NCBI GenBank assembly: GCA_003526845.1
Contig: DPVM01000008.1
Location: forward strand, 182,170-193,318
DNA: 11,149 bases
DNA from: Oscillospiraceae bacterium
GTDB taxonomy: Bacteria; Bacillota; Clostridia; Oscillospirales; Acutalibacteraceae
Reading direction: 5' to 3'
Shown here: one piece after another, positions 1 through 6,601 of the stretch
Numbering within the stretch: position 1 is the first letter of the stretch
How the letters are laid out: every line of letters starts with the position of its first letter
Notes under the pieces: model-generated
Told to the model about the DNA's origin: nothing
The model's input: only the letters and a program-made list of their open reading frames with translations
Database searches by the model: none
Program-made: the position numbers and the translations under genes

Positions 1-1
1 A

Positions 2-625
2 TACGACATCGGCTTCGGCGGTCTTGACCATGTAATCGCTCAAAACGAGGATGTTAATATCGTTGTATTTGATACAGAGGTTTACTCAAATACAGGCGGA
101 CAGGCATCAAAATCGACTCCTACCGGCGCAGTTGCAAAATTTGCCGCTTCAGGTAAAGTTGTTAAGAAGAAGGACCTTGCACAAATCGCAATGTCATACG
201 GCTATGTATATGTTGCATCTGTTGCTATGGGTGCTAATGCAAATCAGTGTCTCAAAGCATTCCAGGAGGCTGCGGCTTATCATGGTCCGTCACTCATCAT
301 TTGCTATGCTCCTTGTATTAACCACGGTATCAAGATGCCGTTCAACCAAGCAGAGCAAAAGAAGGCTGTTGCAGCAGGCTATTGGAACTTGTTCAGATAC
401 AATCCTGCTCTCATTGCCGAGGGCAAGAATCCGTTCAGCCTTGATTCAAAGGCTCCGAGTGCAGATTATGTTGAGTTTATCGAGGGCGAAACAAGATATT
501 CCGCTCTTAAGCGCTCATTCCCGGGCAAGGCAGAAAAGCTCTTCAGCATTGCAGCCGAAAACTCAATTGAAAAGTATAACAAGCTCACAAAACTTGTTGA
601 TTATTATGCACCCGATGCAAAATAA
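2..625 (+). CDS. nifJ: Pyruvate:ferredoxin (flavodoxin) oxidoreductase, C-terminal part (5' end outside the window)
   Basis: This is the last 207 codons of the enzyme that oxidatively decarboxylates pyruvate to acetyl-CoA and CO2 while reducing ferredoxin, the central step of pyruvate fermentation in anaerobes. Reading in frame from base 2 gives YDIGFGGLDHVIAQNEDVN, then DTEVYSNTGGQASKSTPTGA (about residues 25-44). This is the thiamine-diphosphate/Mg-binding region of the family's C-terminal domain. The conserved segment CYAPCINHGI lies about residues 101-110, and the conserved C-terminal region with NLFRYNP follows. The stop is at 623-625. Full-length members are near 1,170-1,180 residues, so roughly five sixths, including the iron-sulfur domains, lie upstream of the window. 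The gene ends just before a strong intrinsic terminator, so it is the last gene of its transcript. Family assignment is very secure. The name nifJ is the conventional one and does not imply nitrogen fixation. Confidence 0.96.
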   Translation, partial: YDIGFGGLDHVIAQNEDVNIVVFDTEVYSNTGGQASKSTPTGAVAKFAASGKVVKKKDLAQIAMSYGYVYVASVAMGANANQCLKAFQEAAAYHGPSLIICYAPCINHGIKMPFNQAEQKKAVAAGYWNLFRYNPALIAEGKNPFSLDSKAPSADYVEFIEGETRYSALKRSFPGKAEKLFSIAAENSIEKYNKLTKLVDYYAPDAK

Positions 626-638
626 TTGAATTAAACGA

Positions 639-670
639 GCCGCAGACATTCACTGTCTGCGGCTTTCTTT
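639..670 (+). terminator. Intrinsic terminator after nifJ
   Basis: A perfect 10-bp stem, GCCGCAGACA (639-648) pairing with TGTCTGCGGC (654-663), closes a 5-nt loop and is followed directly by TTTCTTT. It starts 13 bases after the nifJ stop, so it should end that transcript. Confidence 0.93.
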
Positions 671-695
671 CTGCCTTTTATCATTGCGTTTCTTC

Positions 696-725
696 TTGAC
701 TTATATACAAGCTAAATGATATAAT
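696..725 (+). promoter_or_regulatory. Sigma-A type promoter for the small gene at 787
   Basis: TTGACT (696-701) and TATAAT (720-725) are separated by 18 bp. The -10 is a perfect consensus and the -35 matches five of six. Initiation would fall near 732, giving a leader of about 55 nt before the start codon. Confidence 0.75.
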
Positions 726-734
726 TTTATAGTT

Positions 735-760
735 AAAGGGTATGTATTTGTGCACCCTTT
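735..760 (+). promoter_or_regulatory. Leader hairpin upstream of the small gene
   Basis: AAAGGGT (735-741) pairs perfectly with ACCCTTT (754-760) around a 12-nt loop. It lies just after the predicted transcription start and about 12 bases before the ribosome-binding site AAAGGGGTG (772-780). The 5' arm AAAGGG resembles the Shine-Dalgarno sequence, and the 3' arm CCCTTT could pair with the real one (AAAGGG), so an alternative fold that blocks translation is possible. No known riboswitch consensus was recognised. Confidence 0.4.
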
Positions 761-786
761 GCATTTAAAATAAAGGGGTGAAAACT

Positions 787-1089
787 ATGCAGGATATGGC
801 AGAACTTATCCTTTTGTATGATTTGGTTGTTTCAAGAGCCAATCCATCCGACAATCCTCGCCTTGATGAATTAAAATCACGCGAGGTCAGAATGAAACAA
901 AAAATAATTGCAACGGTAAGAGAAATGCACGATAAGTATTCCGAAACTGAATACAATGACGATATATTCACTCTCATTGCGGATTGGAATGACGAGTGCT
1001 GTATTGACGCTTTTGCCAAAGGCGTTGCCTTTGCAATGAATTTCAGCGAGCAGGCTGGCAGATTTAAAAACACCGAATATTTTTTGTGA
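787..1089 (+). CDS. Hypothetical protein, 100 aa, small acidic cytosolic protein
   Basis: I do not recognise this family with confidence. The ATG at 787 is chosen because AAAGGGGTG (772-780) sits 6 bases upstream. The in-frame GTG at 778 lies inside that ribosome-binding site and is unlikely to be used. The protein has no signal peptide or membrane segment and looks largely helical. It has a charged central stretch (LDELKSREVRMKQKIIATVR, about residues 28-47), an adjacent cysteine pair in NDECC, and an amphipathic C-terminal segment FAKGVAFAMNFSEQAG. Small Clostridial proteins of the DUF6809 kind have a similar size and a late F..G..F motif, but the resemblance is too weak to assert. It is a single-gene unit with its own promoter, between a terminator and a convergent MATE gene. 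The good promoter, good RBS and codon use like its neighbours make it a likely real gene. Confidence 0.75.
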   Translation: MQDMAELILLYDLVVSRANPSDNPRLDELKSREVRMKQKIIATVREMHDKYSETEYNDDIFTLIADWNDECCIDAFAKGVAFAMNFSEQAGRFKNTEYFL

Positions 1090-1107
1090 TTTTTGACAAT
1101 CATATTT

Positions 1108-1150
1108 TCAAAGCCGCGGCGAGCCGAAACGGTTTGCATTGCGGCTTTGA
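1108..1150. repeat. Long nested inverted repeat (hairpin) between the small gene and the MATE gene
   Basis: TCAAAGCCGC (1108-1117) pairs perfectly with GCGGCTTTGA (1141-1150). Inside it, bases 1119-1126 pair with 1130-1137 (8 bp with two G-U pairs when read as RNA) around an AAA loop. The whole element is one 43-nt extended hairpin. It begins 18 bases after the stop of the small gene. No run of T follows on either strand, so it is not a standard intrinsic terminator. It could be an imperfect terminator, an mRNA 3'-end stabiliser or a dispersed palindromic repeat. Confidence 0.6.
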
Positions 1151-1245
1151 TGATTCAAACAAAAATGCAAATAGATAAATTGGATTTAATATATTTAAAA
1201 TGCGTTTTTAAGAAAAATTTATAATCGCTTTTTTGCGCAAAAAAA

Positions 1246-1276
1246 TCCCCCGATGTTAAACTTTGGCATCGGGGAA
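1246..1276 (-). terminator. Intrinsic terminator of the MATE gene (possibly bidirectional)
   Basis: CCCCGATG (1248-1255) pairs with CATCGGGG (1267-1274) around an 11-nt loop. Read on the minus strand, the stem is followed by a run of T (complement of the A run at 1239-1245), as expected for a terminator 9 bases beyond the MATE stop. On the plus strand it is followed by AATTTTG, so it may also stop plus-strand readthrough from the convergent small gene. Confidence 0.85.
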
Positions 1277-1284
1277 TTTTGCTG

Positions 1285-2649
1285 TTATATATTGTTTTTT
1301 GCCTTTTGCTCGGCGGCGAGGGCTTTGAATTTTTTGCGTTTTGAAAGATAAATTATCGCGAGCGGAATGTCTGCAAGAAGCCATGCGGCGGGAGCGGCAT
1401 AGCAAACGGCGTTGAAGCCGATAATCTTAGTGAAAATAAATGCTACTGCAAGTCTGCCGAAAAATTCACCTGCTCCTGCAATCATATTTGAATATGTAAA
1501 GCCGAGACCCTGCAATGTGTTTCGCAAAACAAACAAAATCGCAACAAGGCTGTAGCACTCTGCCGTGGCGATGATATATTGCTTTGCCGCCGCCATAATT
1601 GCGGCGTTCGGCTCTGTCATAAACAACGAAACCGTCGGCAAGCCGATTAAATACAGCGTAAGGCTCATTATAACCGACACAACTATATCTGCGATGAATA
1701 TTTTTTTAACCGATTTTGTGATTCGCTCATAGTTTCGTGCGCCGTAGTTTTGACCGACGAATGTCTGCGTTGCAACGCCGAGTCCCGACATGGGTATGTT
1801 GGTCAAATTTTCAACTCTGCCTGCGGCGGTGAAGCCTGCAATTACATTTGCGCCGAATGAATTGACTGCGCTTTGCAGACACATTGAACCGATTGATGTG
1901 ATTGTAAATTGGAGTGAAACAGGGATGCCGAGCTTGATTTGCTCCCAAGCCGTCGCCATATTCGGCTTTAGGTCGCTTTTTTTGATTTCAACATCCTTGT
2001 TGTATTTGATAACATAAATACCGGTTAAAAGCGCGGCTACGGCGTTGGCAATAAGCGTTGCCCACGCGGCGCCCTCAACGCCCCATTTGAAGTTTTTGAC
2101 AAATAATAAATCAAGAACAAAATTGACTATAACGCTGACTATAAAGAAATACAGCGGTTTTTTACTTTCACCGACAGCTCTTGAAATTGCTGTGAAATTG
2201 TTTGACAGCATTTGAAACGGAACGCCGAAATAAAGGATGTTCATATACGCCGCCGAAAGGTCGATGATTTCGCTCGGTGTGCCTATTGCCTTTAAGAGCG
2301 GTCTTGTCAAAAGATGCGCAACGATAATAATTGCAACGCCGACAATTGCTGAAATTGTGATGCTGTTGCCGGCATAGTGCGACAACTTGCGTTTGTCGCC
2401 TGCGCCGAATGCGTGCGCAACAGGAATTGTAAATCCGCTTGTCAATCCGAACGCCGCACCAATTAAAAATGAGCCGATAGGACCGACATTGCCGACTGCG
2501 GCAAGCGCATCGGTGCTGACATATCTGCCGACTATAATATTATCGACAAGCGAATAATTATACTGTAAAAGTGACGAAAGCATTATCGGCAACGAAAAAA
2601 ACACAATGGTTTTTATCGGACTGCCGGTGAGCATATTATTTTTTCTCAT
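1285..2649 (-). CDS. MATE family multidrug/organic cation efflux transporter
   Basis: A 454-residue polytopic inner-membrane protein of the multidrug and toxic compound extrusion family, which exports cationic compounds in exchange for H+ or Na+. The length fits the family's usual 440-460 residues and 12 transmembrane helices. The N-terminus carries the family hallmark: GSPIKTIVFFSLPIMLSSLL, then VDNIIVGRYVSTDALAAVG (about residues 35-53). The second half repeats the fold, starting near EQIKLGIPVSLQF with GLGVATQTFVGQNYGA later. The C-terminus is a basic cytosolic tail rich in Lys and Ala. Start: ATG at 2647-2649, preceded on the minus strand by AAGGTAG 5 nt upstream, a modest ribosome-binding site. 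Met6 is an alternative start. It is transcribed alone, convergent with the small gene and divergent from pgk. The substrate cannot be read from the sequence; it belongs with the large DinF/NorM/MepA-like group of Clostridial exporters. Confidence 0.93.
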   Translation of the reverse strand: MRKNNMLTGSPIKTIVFFSLPIMLSSLLQYNYSLVDNIIVGRYVSTDALAAVGNVGPIGSFLIGAAFGLTSGFTIPVAHAFGAGDKRKLSHYAGNSITISAIVGVAIIIVAHLLTRPLLKAIGTPSEIIDLSAAYMNILYFGVPFQMLSNNFTAISRAVGESKKPLYFFIVSVIVNFVLDLLFVKNFKWGVEGAAWATLIANAVAALLTGIYVIKYNKDVEIKKSDLKPNMATAWEQIKLGIPVSLQFTITSIGSMCLQSAVNSFGANVIAGFTAAGRVENLTNIPMSGLGVATQTFVGQNYGARNYERITKSVKKIFIADIVVSVIMSLTLYLIGLPTVSLFMTEPNAAIMAAAKQYIIATAECYSLVAILFVLRNTLQGLGFTYSNMIAGAGEFFGRLAVAFIFTKIIGFNAVCYAAPAAWLLADIPLAIIYLSKRKKFKALAAEQKAKNNI

Positions 2650-2752
2650 TTTTCTACCTTGATAAATCGAAATAATCCGTTTGACTCGGATATCGACGGC
2701 TGTTTTTTTGTATATTCACCAAATTTGAACTTGCGTTGATAAACTTAATGCT

Positions 2753-2780
2753 ATTATATACTTAAATCACAGAAATTCAA
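2753..2780 (-). promoter_or_regulatory. Sigma-A type promoter for the MATE gene (minus strand)
   Basis: On the minus strand, TTGAAT (complement of 2775-2780) and TATAAT (complement of 2753-2758) are separated by 16 bp. Initiation near 2746 would give a leader of about 97 nt. That leader contains only a short hairpin (ATCCG/CGGAT). Confidence 0.55.
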
Positions 2781-2814
2781 GGAAATTTTAGCAATAAATA
2801 GGAAAAAATATATA

Positions 2815-2843
2815 TTGATTTATTATTAACAATCATATATAAT
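2815..2843 (+). promoter_or_regulatory. Sigma-A type promoter for pgk-tpiA-gpmI
   Basis: TTGATT (2815-2820) and TATAAT (2838-2843) are separated by 17 bp, in AT-rich DNA. Initiation is expected near 2850, beside the palindrome TATGCATA (2851-2858). The leader to the pgk start is about 67 nt. The promoter lies back-to-back with the MATE promoter, with 34 bp between the two -35 elements. Confidence 0.7.
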
Positions 2844-2856
2844 AAAAATGTATGCA

Positions 2857-2881
2857 TAGGGCAATTTCTAAATCAGCCCTA
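2857..2881 (+). promoter_or_regulatory. Leader hairpin upstream of pgk
   Basis: TAGGGC (2857-2862) pairs perfectly with GCCCTA (2876-2881) around a 13-nt loop, at the 5' end of the predicted pgk transcript. No T run follows, so it is not a terminator. A 5' stabilising stem-loop or a regulator site is possible, but nothing in the sequence decides this. Confidence 0.4.
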
Positions 2882-2916
2882 AATTCATAAAAATCTATCA
2901 AAGAGAGGTAATAACA

Positions 2917-4116
2917 ATGGATGCATTAAATAAAAAGACTGTTGAAGACATTGATGTTAAGGGCAAAAGAGTTCTTGCTCGTTGCGATTTCAATGTTCCG
3001 CTTAAAGACGGCGAAATCACAAACGATAAGAGAATCGTTGCAGCTCTTCCGACAATCAAATATTTGAAGGACCACGGTGCAAAGGTTATCCTTTGCTCAC
3101 ACCTCGGCAGACCTAAGGGAGAATACAAACCCGAGTTTTCACTTGCTCCGGTTGCGGCTAAGCTTTCCGAGTATCTCGGTCAAGAGGTTAAGCTTGCAGA
3201 GGACCCTGAAGTTGTAGGTGTAAACGCAAAGGCTATGGCGGCAGAACTTAAGGACGGCGATGTTATGCTCCTTGAAAATGTTCGCTACAGAAAAGAAGAA
3301 ACAAAGAACGAGGAAGTTTTTTCAAAGGAACTTGCTTCTCTCGCAGATATTTTTGTTAACGACGCATTTGGTACTGCACACAGAGCACACTGCTCAACAA
3401 CAGGTGTTGCCGCATATCTTCCGGCTGTTTGCGGTTTCCTTATCCAAAAGGAAATCAAGTTCATGGGCGGCGCTCTTGCCGATCCTAAAAGACCGCTTGT
3501 TGCTATTTTAGGCGGTGCAAAAGTTTCCGATAAAATCGGTGTAATTTCAAACCTTCTCGATAAGTGCGACACAATCATTATCGGCGGCGGTATGGCTTAC
3601 ACATTTATGAGATATCTCGGCCATTCAATCGGCACTTCTCTTCTTGAGGAGGATTGGATTGAAAAAGCAGGTCAAATGATGGCTGATGCAAAGGAAAAGG
3701 GCGTTAAATTCCTTATCCCTGTTGATAACAAGGTAGGCAAGGAGTATGACGAAAACACCGAGTCAAAAATCGTTAATTCAGACGAAATTCCTGATGGCTG
3801 GATGGGTCTTGACATCGGTCCGGAATCACAAAAGCTCTTTACAGACGCTATCAAGGGCGCAGGCACAGTAATTTGGAACGGTCCTATGGGCGTTTCCGAG
3901 TGGAAGAATTTTGAAGACGGCACAGTTGCAGTTGCAAAGGCAGTTGCAGACTCGGGCGCAATCTCAATCATCGGCGGCGGCGATTCTGTTGCGGCTGTTA
4001 CAAAGCTTGGCTTTGCAGATAAGATGAGCCACATCTCAACCGGCGGCGGCGCATCTCTCGAATTCCTTGAGGGCAAAGAACTTCCGGGTATCGCAGCTCT
4101 TCAGGATAAAGACTGA
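2917..4116 (+). CDS. pgk: Phosphoglycerate kinase
   Basis: Transfers a phosphate from 1,3-bisphosphoglycerate to ADP, the first ATP-yielding step of glycolysis, in the cytosol. At 399 residues it has the normal bacterial length. Visible hallmarks in order: RCDFNVP (22-28) and SHLGRPKG (61-68) of the phosphoglycerate site, LLENVRY (118-124), HRAHCS (155-160), GGAKVSDK (199-206), WNGPMGVSE (320-328), GGGDSVAA (353-360, nucleotide phosphate binding) and STGGGASLEFLEG (374-386). WNGPMGVSE has Ser where many homologues have Phe (GVFE), a small variation. The ATG at 2917 is set by AGAGAGG (2902-2908), 8 bases upstream. It is the first gene of the pgk-tpiA-gpmI cluster, with tpiA 36 bases downstream. 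In many Firmicutes gap precedes pgk. Here pgk has its own promoter and the upstream neighbour is a divergent MATE gene. Confidence 0.98.
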   Translation: MDALNKKTVEDIDVKGKRVLARCDFNVPLKDGEITNDKRIVAALPTIKYLKDHGAKVILCSHLGRPKGEYKPEFSLAPVAAKLSEYLGQEVKLAEDPEVVGVNAKAMAAELKDGDVMLLENVRYRKEETKNEEVFSKELASLADIFVNDAFGTAHRAHCSTTGVAAYLPAVCGFLIQKEIKFMGGALADPKRPLVAILGGAKVSDKIGVISNLLDKCDTIIIGGGMAYTFMRYLGHSIGTSLLEEDWIEKAGQMMADAKEKGVKFLIPVDNKVGKEYDENTESKIVNSDEIPDGWMGLDIGPESQKLFTDAIKGAGTVIWNGPMGVSEWKNFEDGTVAVAKAVADSGAISIIGGGDSVAAVTKLGFADKMSHISTGGGASLEFLEGKELPGIAALQDKD

Positions 4117-4152
4117 TTTTGTTAAATATTCTTTTTAAAAGAGGTAAATATA

Positions 4153-4920
4153 ATGAATAAGCAATTAAGAAAAGCAGTTATTGCAGGTAACTGGAAAATG
4201 AATAAAACTCCTGCACAAACAACAGAGCTTATTAATGCAATGAAGCCGCTTGTAGCAGATGCCGATTGCGGCGTTGTACTTTGCGTTCCTTTTGTTGATA
4301 TTCCGGCAGCAGTTGAAGCCGCTAAAGGCTCAAACATTAAAATCGGTGCCGAAAATGTTCACTTTAAGGATAGCGGTGCTTTTACAGGCGAGGTTGCGGC
4401 AGATATGCTCCTTGAGCTTGGCGTTGAATATGTAGTTATCGGCCACAGCGAAAGAAGAACATATTTCGGTGAGACAGACCAAACTGTTAACCTTCGCACA
4501 CTCAAAGCTCTTGAAAAGGGTCTTAAGCCAATCATTTGCGTTGGCGAAACTCTTGAGCAAAGAGAACTTGGTTATACAGAAACTTTGTTAAAGTATCAAA
4601 CAAAAATGGCTCTTACAAATGTAACTGCCGACCAACTTAAGAATGTTATTATCGCTTATGAGCCTGTTTGGGCTATCGGTACAGGCGTTACAGCTACTGC
4701 CGATCAGGCTGATGAGGGCAACGGCTTTGTTCGTTCGGCTATTGCCGAGGCTTACGGTGCAGATGCTGCTGAATCGGTAACAATTCAGTACGGCGGCTCA
4801 ATGAATGCTAAAAATGCCGACGAGCTTGTTTCAAAGGTAAATGTTGACGGCGGTCTTATCGGCGGCGCATCACTCAAGGCAGAGGATTTTGCAGTTATCG
4901 TTAAAGCTGCTTCTAAATAA
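4153..4920 (+). CDS. tpiA: Triosephosphate isomerase
   Basis: Interconverts dihydroxyacetone phosphate and glyceraldehyde 3-phosphate in the cytosol, as a TIM-barrel dimer. At 255 residues it has normal length. Catalytic residues are all present: Lys15 in AGNWKMN (11-17), His98 in VIGHSERR (95-102) and Glu170 in AYEPVWAIGTG (168-178), which also contains the mobile loop 6. The phosphate-binding elements YGGS (213-216) and GLIGGAS (234-240) are intact. The ATG at 4153 follows AAGAGGT with about 7 bases spacing. It lies 36 bases after pgk with no terminator between, so the two are co-transcribed. The stop at 4918-4920 is followed by a terminator-like hairpin before gpmI. Confidence 0.98.
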   Translation: MNKQLRKAVIAGNWKMNKTPAQTTELINAMKPLVADADCGVVLCVPFVDIPAAVEAAKGSNIKIGAENVHFKDSGAFTGEVAADMLLELGVEYVVIGHSERRTYFGETDQTVNLRTLKALEKGLKPIICVGETLEQRELGYTETLLKYQTKMALTNVTADQLKNVIIAYEPVWAIGTGVTATADQADEGNGFVRSAIAEAYGADAAESVTIQYGGSMNAKNADELVSKVNVDGGLIGGASLKAEDFAVIVKAASK

Positions 4921-4927
4921 TGCAATT

Positions 4928-4958
4928 ATGGGTGGGAATTTTCCTGCCCATTTGTTTT
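4928..4958 (+). terminator. Terminator-like hairpin between tpiA and gpmI, abutting the gpmI ribosome-binding site
   Basis: Bases 4928-4938 (ATGGGTGGGAA) pair with 4941-4951 (TTCCTGCCCAT), with two G-U pairs when read as RNA; the innermost A-T pair is probably open to give a four-base loop. The stem is followed by TTTGTTTT (4951-4958) and then directly by the GGAGG (4959-4963) that serves gpmI. It has the layout of an intrinsic terminator but lies inside an apparent operon. Partial termination, lowering gpmI relative to pgk and tpiA, is the likeliest role. Confidence 0.6.
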
Positions 4959-4974
4959 GGAGGATAAAAATACA

Positions 4975-6510
4975 ATGAAAAAGACTAATGTACTTTGTAT
5001 TATGGATGGTTGCGGTCACAATCCGTCAGATTTCGGCAACGCTGTTTCAGCCGCAAAAAAGCCGAATCTTGACAAACTTATGGCTGACTATCCGTACACA
5101 TATATCGGTGCGTCGGGACTTGATGTAGGCTTGCCCGACGGTCAGATGGGCAACTCCGAGGTAGGTCACACAAATATGGGTGCCGGCAGAGTAGTTTATC
5201 AGGAGCTTACAAGAATCACAAAATCAATTCAGGACGGCGACTTTTTCGAGAACGATGCTCTCAAGACGGCAGTTCAAAGCGCTATTGACAACAACGGTGC
5301 TCTTCACCTTATGGGTCTTATGAGCGATGGCGGTGTTCACTCGCACAACACTCACCTTTGGGCTTTGATTGAGCTTGCAAAGAAGATGGGACTTGAAAAG
5401 GTTTATATCCATTGCATTATGGACGGCAGAGATGTTCCGCCGACTTCGGGCAAGGATTATGTTGCCGAGGCAATTGAAAAGACAAAAGAAATCGGCGTGG
5501 GCAAGGTTGCAACTGTTGTAGGCCGTTACTACGCTATGGACAGAGATAACAACTGGGACAGAGTTAAAAAGGCATATGACGCACTTGTTTTCGGCGAGGG
5601 CATCCAAACAACCGACCCGGTTGCCGCTATTGAAAAATCATACGAAACAGTCGACGGCGACGGCAAAAACCTCACCGACGAGTTCATTCTCCCGACTGTT
5701 TGCCTTGAGAACGAGGGCAGAATTTCAGACGGCGACAGCGTTGTTTGCTTCAACTTCCGCCCCGACAGAGCAAGAGAAATCACAAGAACATTTGTTGACG
5801 ATGATTTCAAGGGCTTTGAGAGAACAAGACTCAATGTTCACTATGTTTGCATGACACAATATGACGCAACAATGCCTAATGTTGATGTTGCATTCAAGCC
5901 GCAGACGCTCAAAAACACATTCGGCGAATATCTTGCAAAGCTCGGTATGACACAGCTTCGTATCGCTGAAACAGAAAAATATGCCCATGTAACATTCTTC
6001 TTCAACGGTGGCGTTGAGGCTGTCAACGAGGGCGAGGACAGAATCCTTATCCCTTCACCGAAGGTTGCAACATATGATTTACAGCCGGAGATGAGCGCAT
6101 ATAAGGTTTCGGAAAAACTTAACGAGGCAGTAAGATCGGGCAAATACGATGTAGTAATCGTAAACTTTGCAAACTGCGATATGGTCGGACACACAGGCGT
6201 GTTTGATGCGGCTGTAAAGGCTGTTGAAACTGTTGACGAGTGTGTAGGCTCGCTTTATGACGCTGTTATGGACAACGGCGGCACACTTTTCGTAACCGCA
6301 GACCACGGCAACGCCGATCAAATGGAAGAGCCGGATGGTTCACCGTTCACCGCTCACACAACAAACAAAGTTCCGTTTATTTGTGTTAACTGCGGCGATA
6401 ATGTTGAGCTTCGCGAGGGCGGTAAACTTTCAGACATTGTTCCGACAATGCTTAAGGTAATGAATCTTCCGCAGCCCGAGGAAATGACAGGCACTTCAAT
6501 TATCAAATAA
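4975..6510 (+). CDS. gpmI: 2,3-bisphosphoglycerate-independent phosphoglycerate mutase
   Basis: Interconverts 3- and 2-phosphoglycerate using two Mn ions and a phosphoserine intermediate. It belongs to the alkaline phosphatase superfamily. Length 511 residues is typical. Metal and catalytic residues are visible: Asp11 (MDGCG, where many have DGWG), Ser61 nucleophile in GNSEVGH, His122 in SDGGVHSH, GRD (151-153), RPDR (262-265), Lys335 in ETEKYAH, Asp402 and His406 in CDMVGH, DHGN from 443, and His461 in TAHTTNKVP. The ATG at 4975 is preferred. GGAGG (4959-4963) lies 11 bases upstream, and the in-frame TTG at 4957 overlaps that site, so it cannot be served by it. It is the third gene of the glycolytic cluster, 54 bases after tpiA and behind the terminator-like hairpin. 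Dependence on Mn links its activity to sporulation and pH in Bacillus; whether that applies here is unknown. Confidence 0.98.
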   Translation: MKKTNVLCIMDGCGHNPSDFGNAVSAAKKPNLDKLMADYPYTYIGASGLDVGLPDGQMGNSEVGHTNMGAGRVVYQELTRITKSIQDGDFFENDALKTAVQSAIDNNGALHLMGLMSDGGVHSHNTHLWALIELAKKMGLEKVYIHCIMDGRDVPPTSGKDYVAEAIEKTKEIGVGKVATVVGRYYAMDRDNNWDRVKKAYDALVFGEGIQTTDPVAAIEKSYETVDGDGKNLTDEFILPTVCLENEGRISDGDSVVCFNFRPDRAREITRTFVDDDFKGFERTRLNVHYVCMTQYDATMPNVDVAFKPQTLKNTFGEYLAKLGMTQLRIAETEKYAHVTFFFNGGVEAVNEGEDRILIPSPKVATYDLQPEMSAYKVSEKLNEAVRSGKYDVVIVNFANCDMVGHTGVFDAAVKAVETVDECVGSLYDAVMDNGGTLFVTADHGNADQMEEPDGSPFTAHTTNKVPFICVNCGDNVELREGGKLSDIVPTMLKVMNLPQPEEMTGTSIIK

Positions 6511-6526
6511 TTTTGGTCGATTTTTT

Positions 6527-6555
6527 AAGCTGCTCGGGTAACTGGGCAGTTTTTG
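6527..6555 (+). terminator. Intrinsic terminator after gpmI
   Basis: CTGCTC (6530-6535) pairs with GGGCAG (6544-6549), with one G-U pair when read as RNA, around GGGTAACT, and is followed by TTTTT (6550-6554). Flanking A-T pairs (6527-6528 with 6551-6552) can extend the stem. It lies 17 bases after the gpmI stop and should end the glycolytic transcript. Confidence 0.75.
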
Positions 6556-6601
6556 CATAATTTTAATGTAATATAAATACTATTATTAGAGGTGAACTAT
6601 T

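Noticed and set aside
51..629. 192-codon frame overlapping the pyruvate:ferredoxin oxidoreductase end
   Set aside because: It lies in another frame of a clearly conserved enzyme; its composition (many Arg, Ser, Leu, Gln) is typical of an out-of-frame shadow.
1229..1245. TTTTTTGCGCAAAAAA palindrome as a separate operator
   Set aside because: It is mostly the T/A run serving the MATE terminator; a functional operator at this place, between convergent genes, is unlikely.
4957..4974. TTG at 4957 as the gpmI start
   Set aside because: It overlaps the ribosome-binding site GGAGG, and homologues start at the MKK-type N-terminus given by ATG 4975.
6553..6587. Promoter for the flavin reductase gene (TTGCAT with TATAAA or TACTAT)
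   Set aside because: Spacings of 13 and 19 bp do not fit a standard promoter, and the -35 candidate lies inside the gpmI terminator tail.
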